Assembly (NCBI GenBank): GCA_949283125.1
Contig: CASDRK010000007.1
Location: 1 to 40,205, forward strand
Length of the DNA: 40,205 nt
Direction: 5' to 3'
Source of the DNA: an uncultured Clostridia bacterium
Lineage (GTDB): Bacteria; Bacillota; Clostridia; Christensenellales; Borkfalkiaceae
Each line of letters opens with the position of its first letter. Positions within the stretch are counted from its first letter, which is position 1. The notes below the pieces were generated by a model. The model was not told where the DNA came from, did no database searches, and saw nothing but the letters and a program-made list of their open reading frames with translations. Both the position numbers and the translations under genes were made by a program. This document shows, piece after piece, positions 1 to 5,724 of this stretch.

Positions 1-28
1 GTGCACTAAAATAGGAGGTGAAACAATA

Positions 29-55
29 ATGAAAGTAACTATCAGACCGCCATAA
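29..55 (+). CDS. possible 8-codon leader peptide (MKVTIRPP)
   Basis: An ATG follows a near-perfect Shine-Dalgarno (AGGAGGTG, 13-20) at 8 nt spacing and opens an 8-codon frame ending Arg-Pro-Pro-stop. It lies upstream of the first mobile-element gene. Such a strong ribosome site on so short a frame suggests a leader peptide or translational attenuator. It could also be a remnant of a gene broken by drift. Only 28 bases of upstream sequence are visible, so no promoter can be judged. Confidence 0.35.
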   Translation: MKVTIRPP

Positions 56-121
56 CGGGCATTAACCCACTAATATATGGCAATTAACTGAATTTTAAAA
101 ACAATAACAAGGAGGAATATA

Positions 122-763
122 ATGATTAATAAATTCAGATTTTACTTGACTTACGCCGATATTATCGGCGAATTTGCAGATGACGAAGCAGGGCAGTTCA
201 TAAAGAAGATGTGCCGCTTTATGTTTGCGGATGAACCGCTCGACGACAATGCTACGGACAAGACAGGAAGCATTTTAATGCTGATAAGCGAAGAGCTTAC
301 GGAGCAGAAAAAGGAAAATGCGCCCGCGCGAAAGAATAAATCTTTTGCATTTTTGAAAGTATATGCGAACATTTTTTACTCTTTAAAAGATGCGCAGGCG
401 GGACTGCTCATTAAAAGGATGTGCGACTTTATGTTCGGCGGCAACCGCGTGAAGGACAAGGATTGCAGCAAGATTGACAGCTATTTCAACCTGTTGAAGT
501 GCGAACTTACCAAGAGCAAAAATAAATCTTCAAACGGCAGAAAGGAGCGGGTTACCCTCTCTAAGATATATAAAGATTTCCCGAACATACAAAAGCCGCT
601 GGACAAGAGCAGCACGCTGTTCACTGATGTTGATTTACGCGATTTGCACACATATATAGCCGAACGAAGAGAAATTCAGAATATGGAAATGTTCGATATT
701 ATGTGTATGTATCTCGATGATTTTACAAGACCACGCAAGGGTGAAAACAAGGAGGTTAAATGA
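122..763 (+). CDS. mobile-element protein with duplicated DUF6291-like domain
   Basis: 213 residues, starting at an ATG 7 nt after AGGAGG. The protein contains two copies of one motif. Residues about 4-40 (aromatic start, acidic stretch, then EAGQFIKKMCRFMF) are echoed at about 75-112 (DAQAGLLIKRMCDFMF). This pattern resembles DUF6291, seen in phage and plasmid replication-type proteins of Firmicutes, but here it is doubled. The C-terminal third is basic and then acidic, with no recognisable motif. The gene heads a run of tightly coupled genes: its stop codon overlaps the start of the small gene at 760, followed by the relaxase. This suggests a role in replication or transfer of the element. 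The exact function is unknown, and the family match is by eye. Confidence 0.6.
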   Translation: MINKFRFYLTYADIIGEFADDEAGQFIKKMCRFMFADEPLDDNATDKTGSILMLISEELTEQKKENAPARKNKSFAFLKVYANIFYSLKDAQAGLLIKRMCDFMFGGNRVKDKDCSKIDSYFNLLKCELTKSKNKSSNGRKERVTLSKIYKDFPNIQKPLDKSSTLFTDVDLRDLHTYIAERREIQNMEMFDIMCMYLDDFTRPRKGENKEVK

Positions 764-933
764 CAGTTTTTAAAGGGAATAACGAGTACAAAATGAGAGT
801 ATTTGAAAAACAAACTTGTAGCAGGCTAAAAAAATGCAGTTTTACTGCATTTTCGCCTGTTGGAAATAATAGTGGCATTTCAGAGGCGGGCAACGTAAGG
901 TTGCCCGCCTTTAATATTGAGGCGATAGTATGA
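760..933 (+). CDS. 57-residue small protein, translationally coupled on both sides
   Basis: An open frame of 57 codons begins with ATG inside an ATGA overlap with the upstream stop (760-763), behind a perfect AGGAGG at 751-756 region. It ends in a second ATGA overlap with the relaxase start (930-933). Double stop/start overlap of this kind is a hallmark of a real coupled gene, and the frame fills the gap exactly. The product starts MTVFKGNNEYKMRVFEK, has two cysteines (positions 20 and 26) and ends in a hydrophobic FNIEAIV. I do not recognise a family. An accessory mobilization factor or relaxase regulator would suit the position, but this is inference. Two inverted repeats lie within its DNA. 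Confidence 0.65.
   Translation: MTVFKGNNEYKMRVFEKQTCSRLKKCSFTAFSPVGNNSGISEAGNVRLPAFNIEAIV
831..910 (+). repeat. two consecutive hairpins ahead of the relaxase (possible oriT or attenuator)
   Basis: Hairpin 1 has perfect 10-bp arms, AAAATGCAGT and ACTGCATTTT, at 831-840 and 844-853. Hairpin 2 has perfect 11-bp arms, AGGCGGGCAAC and GTTGCCCGCCT, at 884-894 and 900-910. Both lie inside the small coupled gene, immediately 5' of the relaxase. Origins of transfer often carry inverted repeats next to the relaxase gene. The pair could equally control translation of the relaxase by folding its ribosome site. No nick site can be identified by eye. Confidence 0.4.
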
Positions 934-2267
934 GCACCGCACCCGTGATATTCGATATTGCCTACACTCCCCACCATTTAAAGAAAGGTTCTTCCGAAAA
1001 AGATATTGCCAAGCACGCCAAGGAGCGCGCCTTTTTTACGATGACTGGCGACGGCGACACCATTTACAGATATATGACGCGCGAAGGGAAAATCTGCGGC
1101 GAGCATTTAAAGCAGTTAACCGTGCTGGAATATCTGCAAAAGTCCACGGGCGTGTTCAACGGCGACGGGATGATTTCTAAAGACGAGCTTGCAGACATGA
1201 AGTTTCGTGCACAGAGCGGAGAGAAAAATATCTGGCACGGCTTTATCTCCTTTGACGAGGAACATTCCGAAAAGATTGACACGCCCGAAAAGTGCATAGA
1301 GCTCGTGCGGCGCACCTTCCGCCCGTTCTTCAAAGAGGCGGGGTTAGACCCCGACAACGTTGACCTGATGTGCTCTCTCCATCTCGACCGACCTGCGCAC
1401 CTGCATATTCACTATGTGTTCTGGGAGAAGGAGCCGCAGATAAAGAACCAGCGCGCGGCGGGCTACAAATACCGAGCCAAAGGCAAGATAAAGTTTGACG
1501 CCATCGCCGCCATGACAGAGAGGCTCAACGCCATTGCAATCAGCGACGAGCTTTTAGCTGTTAGAGACGAAGCCGAAAGGCAATTTACCTACTCGACGGA
1601 GGGCATGACAGCCTACCGTCACGACAGGGCGGCAAGGGAATTGCGCAAGCTGGCAAAAGAGCTGCCGGACGACTGCGTGTGGAGATACGGCAATGCAGCT
1701 GTAAAACCCTACCGCGAACGCATTGACGAAGTGGTGCTGAAGGTACTCGTCTCAGATATTAAAGTTTACGACAAGTACTGGGAATTTGAAGAGCTGCTCG
1801 ACAAGAAGAGAAAGGAACTCGCCGGCATTATGGGCAAGTACTACAAGGAAAAGCTGAAGGTTGACGACAACTACATGAACGGCCCGTTGAGCGGCGGCAA
1901 TGTTAAGCTCAAAGAGATAAAGACAATCGAGCGGCTGCAATGGGACTACCACAGGCGGCTGGGCGACATTGTGCTAAATCAGGCGCGGCTTATACGCAAG
2001 AACACCTATACATACAGCGAGCGCTTCAAGCACAAAGCCAACGACAGGCGACTAAGGCGCAACATTTTATTTTCAGAGCGCAGGATAGGCAAGGGAATTG
2101 AGAGCTTTCTCTCGTCCCTTGCCTATTTATTTTCAGAGGAGACGCGCGGCTACCACTCCCGCCTTCGCGAGATTGAAGAGGAGATGAAAGCCGACCGCGA
2201 AAAGGAGCTTGCCGAAGCTCAAAAAGAGGCACAGAATAAAAAATCTAAATATTATTGGGGGAAATAA
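930..2267 (+). CDS. mobilization relaxase, MobL/MobP type
   Basis: 445 residues. The N-terminal domain carries the metal-binding relaxase motif HLDRPAHLHIH at residues 151-161 (His151, Asp153, His157, His159, His161), typical of HUH-type relaxases that nick plasmid or element DNA at oriT and stay bound to the 5' end through a tyrosine. Several N-terminal Tyr residues (for example Tyr46, Tyr48) are candidates for the nucleophile. The C-terminal half (about residues 290-445) is highly charged and probably helical or coiled. The opening residues (MSTAPVIFDIAYTPHH) and overall layout fit the MobL proteins of Firmicutes. No coupling protein or type IV secretion genes are in view, so the element is probably mobilizable rather than self-transmissible, unless such genes lie to the left. 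Confidence 0.8.
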   Translation: MSTAPVIFDIAYTPHHLKKGSSEKDIAKHAKERAFFTMTGDGDTIYRYMTREGKICGEHLKQLTVLEYLQKSTGVFNGDGMISKDELADMKFRAQSGEKNIWHGFISFDEEHSEKIDTPEKCIELVRRTFRPFFKEAGLDPDNVDLMCSLHLDRPAHLHIHYVFWEKEPQIKNQRAAGYKYRAKGKIKFDAIAAMTERLNAIAISDELLAVRDEAERQFTYSTEGMTAYRHDRAARELRKLAKELPDDCVWRYGNAAVKPYRERIDEVVLKVLVSDIKVYDKYWEFEELLDKKRKELAGIMGKYYKEKLKVDDNYMNGPLSGGNVKLKEIKTIERLQWDYHRRLGDIVLNQARLIRKNTYTYSERFKHKANDRRLRRNILFSERRIGKGIESFLSSLAYLFSEETRGYHSRLREIEEEMKADREKELAEAQKEAQNKKSKYYWGK

Positions 2268-2280
2268 TTGCGGCGACCTA

Positions 2281-2309
2281 TTGCTTTTTACGAAAAAGTA
2301 TGGTAGTAT
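2281..2309 (+). promoter_or_regulatory. integrase promoter
   Basis: TTGCTT (2281-2286), a 17-bp spacer and TAGTAT (2304-2309) with an extended TGG just before the -10. It lies 31 bp upstream of the integrase start, so the integrase can be transcribed separately from the relaxase operon. Confidence 0.5.
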
Positions 2310-2339
2310 TTTACGCACAATTAACCGACAAGGAGGTAT

Positions 2340-3578
2340 ATGACAGACAGAGAATTAGAGAAAATATTAAATGCAATAAAGTACGTTCCCGACGAGAGCG
2401 AACGGGACGAGGCGACCCGCCTCATACTCAAAGCCGCGTCGGAGAGCATAACGCTGGAACGGCTGAAAACCATTACGGCGAAGGAAGAAAAGAAGGCTGA
2501 TTTTAAACGGGTCGGCGCAGACAAATTTATCAAATTTACTAAACAGGAGATAAATTCTATGCCCGACTATTTAAAAAAATTATTTACCATCAACGACAAG
2601 ATTGTAACCTACCGCGTGACCAAGGACGGGTACTATCAGGCGAGGTACCGCCGCGACGGATATTGCATCAAAGTGGCGTCCAAGGACTTCAATACCATGA
2701 AGCGCAAGTTTCTGGACAAGTTTGCCGAGGTCGAGCGCGAAAGGTTAAACCACAACTACCCTCTCTTTAAAGATTTTGTGGCCGAGTGGCTGAAAATCAA
2801 GAGGCGGACGGTTAAAGAGACGACTTACAAGAGCTATTGTAACCTAATCAACTATCACGTCGTGCCAAGGTTCGGCAAGTATCACGTCAACGAGATAATG
2901 CGTAAGGAAATACAGGAATTCCTGTTTGAACTTACCGACGAAGGTAAAATGCGCACGGCACAGAAGATTAAGGTTCTGATGACGGCAATGTTTGACGTAA
3001 TCTGCGACGACTACGACATTAAGTCTCCAATGCGCAAAATCGTGCTTACGCACTACGAAGCCAAGAAGGGCAACGCCTTCACCAAGGCGGAGGAAAAGCA
3101 AATTATAGACTTCTGCGCGGCGAACAGGCAATTTGCGGGGAACTCCGCCCTGCTGCTCCTTCTCTACACCGGTATGCGCGTGGGTGAGATTGACAGCATG
3201 GAATTCGACGGCAAGTACATAACCTGCGTTTCGGAAAAGACGAGAAAGGGGCGCAAAGACGTGATAAGAAAAATCCCCCTCTCGCCGATGATGAAAAGGG
3301 TGATGCCACTTATTGACCTCGAACAGGCAAAGGCGGTCAGCAGGTACACAATCAGAGACGCGCTCAAGCGCATTTTCCCCGACAGGCACATTCATGAGCT
3401 GCGCTATACCTTTATAACCAGGGCGAAAGAGTACGGGTGCAACCCCGAAATTGTAATGAAGTGGGTTGGACACGAGTACGACCAGGACGTAAAGACCAGC
3501 CGTGTGGACAGAGGCTACACGGACTATTCCGAGGAATACGCTCTGCAAGAAATTAACAAAATCGACTACGAATTGTAA
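2340..3578 (+). CDS. int: tyrosine recombinase (integrase) of the mobile element
   Basis: 412 residues with a clear AAGGAGG ribosome site. An N-terminal extension is followed by a DNA-binding, AP2-like segment (about 85-125), a SAM-like core-binding domain (about 140-225) and the catalytic domain. Visible active-site residues are Arg in TGMRVGE (about 277), HELR at 352-355, His in VGHEYD (about 378) and the probable nucleophile Tyr393 in GYTDYS. This is the complete R-H-R-H-Y set, so the enzyme is likely active. It catalyses site-specific integration and excision. The gene is the last of the element, and its 3' end points at tRNA-Leu 255 bp away, the usual arrangement for elements using a tRNA 3' end as attachment site. 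Confidence 0.92.
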   Translation: MTDRELEKILNAIKYVPDESERDEATRLILKAASESITLERLKTITAKEEKKADFKRVGADKFIKFTKQEINSMPDYLKKLFTINDKIVTYRVTKDGYYQARYRRDGYCIKVASKDFNTMKRKFLDKFAEVERERLNHNYPLFKDFVAEWLKIKRRTVKETTYKSYCNLINYHVVPRFGKYHVNEIMRKEIQEFLFELTDEGKMRTAQKIKVLMTAMFDVICDDYDIKSPMRKIVLTHYEAKKGNAFTKAEEKQIIDFCAANRQFAGNSALLLLLYTGMRVGEIDSMEFDGKYITCVSEKTRKGRKDVIRKIPLSPMMKRVMPLIDLEQAKAVSRYTIRDALKRIFPDRHIHELRYTFITRAKEYGCNPEIVMKWVGHEYDQDVKTSRVDRGYTDYSEEYALQEINKIDYEL

Positions 3579-3662
3579 AGTTCAAACAAAATCAATAAAA
3601 AACGCTGATTTTTTGGCAAATACGGCAAAAATTCGCTACCCAATCTCTTCCCAAACATAACA

Positions 3663-3696
3663 AAACGGGAGAAATTGCTGTGAATTTCTCCCGTTT
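3663..3696 (+). terminator. terminator after integrase
   Basis: Perfect 14-bp arms (AAACGGGAGAAATT and its complement) around a 6-nt loop, with A-rich left and T-rich right flanks. It ends integrase transcription. A second imperfect stem at 3710-3742 follows directly. Confidence 0.75.
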
Positions 3697-3709
3697 CTCA
3701 TTTAGTGAT

Positions 3710-3742
3710 ATGCCGAAACCCCTGAAGGGGTCCCCTCGGCAT
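3710..3742. repeat. inverted repeat between integrase terminator and tRNA-Leu
   Basis: Outer arms ATGCCGA (3710-3716) and TCGGCAT (3736-3742) enclose a second small stem rich in C and G. It lies in the element end next to the attachment site. It may be an arm-type or excisionase site, or a second terminator reading either way. Confidence 0.35.
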
Positions 3743-3833
3743 AGCTTCGGGCGTTGGTCCTCGCGCGGACTTATTCAAGTCCGTTTTTGCCACTAAAATG
3801 ACGAAAAAGCACTCAAAATGAGCGCTTTTTCGA

Positions 3834-3920
3834 TGGTGCTACTGATCGGACTTGAACCGATACGGATTTTACTCCGAGGGATTTTAAGTCCCTTGTGTCT
3901 GCCGATTCCACCACAGTAGC
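3834..3920 (-). tRNA. tRNA-Leu (UAA)
   Basis: On the minus strand the gene runs from 3920 to 3834. The acceptor stem is GCTACTG pairing with CAGTAGC, the anticodon loop is CTTAAAA with anticodon TAA, there is a long class-II variable arm (CGGAG...), the T-loop is GGTTCAAGTCC and the 3' CCA is encoded. All expected stems close. Its 3' end faces the integrase, making it the likely attachment site. The upstream flank (minus strand) is A/T-rich but shows no convincing -10/-35 pair. Confidence 0.95.
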
Positions 3921-3980
3921 GTGCATTTTTGTGAAGTTTTCAGTTTTTTGTGAATTTTTTGTCAGTTTCTTTCTGCCAAA

Positions 3981-4021
3981 AATTTTAAATCCTGTGCGTG
4001 TGCCGATTGCGCCACGGCGGG
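3981..4021 (-). pseudogene. 5' half of a second tRNA-Leu (UAA), truncated at the anticodon
   Basis: Read on the minus strand, this stretch matches the first half of a leucine tRNA: TG at positions 8-9, a D-arm with GCGCAATCGGC, an anticodon-stem left arm CAGGA and a loop containing TAA. The right anticodon arm (TCCTG), variable arm and T-arm are missing. The match stops just after the anticodon loop. It sits 60 bp upstream of the intact tRNA-Leu on the same strand. It is best read as a relic of an older tRNA gene disrupted by integration or deletion. Confidence 0.6.
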
Positions 4022-4422
4022 ATAAAAAAGAGAGGACGTTGCAAAAAGAGAGCGTCGGCAAGGCGAAGACCAAAGAGCCTTAAAAAAGCCCGGACTTTGC
4101 GCAAAACCGCAGTATTTGCCGAAAGGAAGGCACAACGCCGCGCAGTTGCCGTCTGCCGAAGGGTGAAAGGCTGCAAACGAAGCTTTAGGCGACGCACGCC
4201 GGCCTGTTCCGCCGCAACAGCGGGCTTTGCAATTATTGCAGGTAAGCGCGGCCGTCAGTCATGCGGCCCGCCGCGCGCTTTTAACGCTGCGGACATGCGG
4301 CAAAGGCAAAACATTGCTCCGCGATTGCAATTGATAGAATATCACCTTTGCAAAATTTTGTCAATGAATTACGGCCGGCTGTTTGCCTAACTATACCCTT
4401 TTGCGAAATATGCGCCATACTA
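4022..4422. other. non-coding spacer between tRNA-Leu relic and hup
   Basis: About 400 bases without a convincing gene. Open frames here are rich in Arg and Cys, cross the tRNA relic and have no ribosome site. Apart from the tRNA fragment at its left edge and the hup promoter at its right edge, I see nothing definite. Confidence 0.5.
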
Positions 4423-4451
4423 TTGACTTATGCTACGGCTTGTGGTATTAT
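4423..4451 (+). promoter_or_regulatory. hup promoter
   Basis: TTGACT (4423-4428), a 17-bp spacer and TATTAT (4446-4451), with an extended -10 TGG. The start codon is 36 bp further on, behind a strong AGGAGG. Confidence 0.8.
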
Positions 4452-4487
4452 TTATACAGTCAATTTGCAATTCACAGGAGGAAAATC

Positions 4488-4766
4488 ATGAACAAAAGTC
4501 AATTGATTGCAAAAATCACCGAAGACACCGGACTGAAGAAGGCCGACGCGGAAAAATTCCTGGACGCCTTTATGGCGACCGTTAAGGAAGTATGGACGAC
4601 GGGCGATAAGCTTCAGATAGCCGGTTTCGGCACGTTTGAAACCAGGGAGCGCGCGGCAAAGACGGGCGTGAACCCCGCCACCGGCGCGAAGATAGAAATA
4701 GCCGCCTGCAAGGTGCCTGCTTTCAAACCCGGCAAGAGCGTAAAAGACGAACTCAACGCCGACTGA
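4488..4766 (+). CDS. hup: HU family DNA-binding protein
   Basis: 92 residues, the usual HU length. The ATG at 4488 is chosen because CAGGAGG lies 7-8 nt upstream; a longer frame from 4383 covers the promoter and is not real. The protein begins MNKSQLIAKITEDTG and carries the beta-arm signature GFGTFETRERAAKTGVNPAT, with the conserved proline in NPAT that intercalates into DNA. HU is the main nucleoid-bending protein; it stabilises chromosome architecture and assists replication initiation and recombination. It is a single-gene transcription unit with its own promoter and a strong terminator. Confidence 0.97.
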   Translation: MNKSQLIAKITEDTGLKKADAEKFLDAFMATVKEVWTTGDKLQIAGFGTFETRERAAKTGVNPATGAKIEIAACKVPAFKPGKSVKDELNAD

Positions 4767-4780
4767 CAAAATTGCAAACC

Positions 4781-4813
4781 GCGCCCGCACAAGCCGCAAG
4801 CTTGTGCGGGCGC
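4781..4813 (+). terminator. hup terminator
   Basis: Perfect 13-bp arms (GCGCCCGCACAAG and complement) around a 7-nt loop directly after the hup stop. The T-tract is weak (ATCGTTT). Confidence 0.65.
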
Positions 4814-4846
4814 ATCGTTTCCGGCGCCGCAAAACCATTAAAATAA

Positions 4847-4878
4847 GCGTGGCCGCGCACATATGTGCGCGGCCACGC
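4847..4878. terminator. long perfect hairpin between hup and the tRNA operon
   Basis: 14-bp perfect arms (GCGTGGCCGCGCAC) around ATAT. It lies between two converging units, hup on plus and the tRNA operon on minus, so a bidirectional terminator is likely, although neither side has a long T-run. Confidence 0.55.
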
Positions 4879-4889
4879 GTTGCGTTTGC

Positions 4890-4964
4890 TGGAGGCGCCA
4901 CCCGGATTTGAACCGGGGAATCAGGGCTTTGCAGGCCCATGCCTTACCTCTTGGCTATAGCGCC
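4890..4964 (-). tRNA. tRNA-Cys (GCA)
   Basis: Minus strand. The anticodon loop is CTGCAAA (anticodon GCA), the acceptor is GGCGCTA/TGGCGCC, the T-loop is GGTTCAAATCC, and CCA is encoded. Last gene of the Val-Gly-Cys operon. Confidence 0.95.
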
Positions 4965-5060
4965 GGGGCTTCACTTTTTTATAAGTGAAGTTTTCCGCGT
5001 GCTCAAGCCCTCCGGCTGCTGTTGCGCGCAGGAAATAAAAAAATAGTGCGGTTGAATTGG

Positions 5061-5135
5061 TGGAGCGGGAAACGAGATTCGAACCCGCGACATTCACCTT
5101 GGCAAGGTGACGCTCTACCACTGAGCCATTCCCGC
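5061..5135 (-). tRNA. tRNA-Gly (GCC)
   Basis: Minus strand. The acceptor is GCGGGAA/TTCCCGC, the anticodon loop is TTGCCAA (anticodon GCC), the T-loop is GGTTCGAATCT, and CCA is encoded. Middle gene of the tRNA operon. Confidence 0.96.
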
Positions 5136-5162
5136 ATAAATATTCATCCGCACTATTTTTAA

Positions 5163-5238
5163 TGGTGGGAGCTACAGGGCTCGAACCTGTGACCCACTGC
5201 TTGTAGGGCAGTTGCTCTCCCAACTGAGCTAAGCTCCC
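5163..5238 (-). tRNA. tRNA-Val (UAC)
   Basis: Minus strand. The acceptor is GGGAGCT/AGCTCCC, the anticodon loop is CCTACAA (anticodon TAC), the T-loop is GGTTCGAGCCC, and CCA is encoded. First gene of the tRNA operon. Confidence 0.96.
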
Positions 5239-5251
5239 GTAACGCTTAAAT

Positions 5252-5280
5252 AATATACCAAATATAAATGCAAAATGCAA
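5252..5280 (-). promoter_or_regulatory. promoter of the tRNA Val-Gly-Cys operon
   Basis: On the minus strand: TTGCAT (5280-5275), a 17-bp spacer and TATATT (5257-5252), about 14 bp upstream of tRNA-Val. Confidence 0.75.
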
Positions 5281-5607
5281 GCGTTTTTTTATAAATTTTT
5301 ATAAATTTTTTTTGAAGCGCCCTCAATAGTCTGCAAACAAAAAGCGACCACAATATGTTGTGGCAGACGAGTGCCGCTCGCCCTCCGCCCGACGGGGCGC
5401 GCGTCCTGCCCGGCCCGCGCCACCCGCTCGATATTGATAAAAATAACTATATGTCGGGCCGTTTTATTCTTTTTTCCGCAAGGCGCGTTGTCCGCGATCG
5501 CGCACGCCCCTCCCCTGCTTTATCCGAGCCAATGGCAGCGCGCAGACTGCTTACAGGAGTTTTTTGTAATCATGTAACAGTATAAGTAATTTTATAACAA
5601 TATTATA
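5281..5607. other. non-coding spacer, AT-rich then GC-rich
   Basis: About 330 bases between the tRNA operon and the esterase promoter. The left part is extreme A/T. The right part holds open frames with no ribosome site and an unlikely composition. I see no gene or structured RNA. Confidence 0.45.
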
Positions 5608-5636
5608 TTGACATATGTGCGGCGTTTTGATACAAT
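5608..5636 (+). promoter_or_regulatory. esterase promoter
   Basis: Consensus TTGACA (5608-5613), a 17-bp spacer and TACAAT (5631-5636). The predicted start of transcription is near 5643, giving a leader of about 80 nt before the ATG at 5725. Confidence 0.75.
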
Positions 5637-5652
5637 AATCAAAACGCCGCAC
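5617..5652. promoter_or_regulatory. 14-bp-arm palindrome straddling the -10: probable operator
   Basis: Perfect arms GTGCGGCGTTTTGA (5617-5630) and TCAAAACGCCGCAC (5639-5652). The 8-bp centre contains the -10 hexamer. The left arm fills the spacer and the right arm covers the transcription start. Because only the right arm would be transcribed, this must act as a DNA site for a dimeric regulator, not as an RNA hairpin of this transcript. Confidence 0.6.
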
Positions 5653-5724
5653 AGGGCCCCGCTTGAAGTGGGGCAAAAATTTTTTGCCTGTGCCGGCAAA
5701 AAATTTTTTTGAGAGGGAACGGAC

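Noticed and set aside
3998-4390. 130-codon Arg/Lys-rich frame
   Set aside because: Begins inside the tRNA-Leu relic, lacks a ribosome site and has implausible composition.
4921-5280. 119-codon open frame on minus strand
   Set aside because: Runs through tRNA-Cys, tRNA-Gly and tRNA-Val; an artefact of tRNA sequence.
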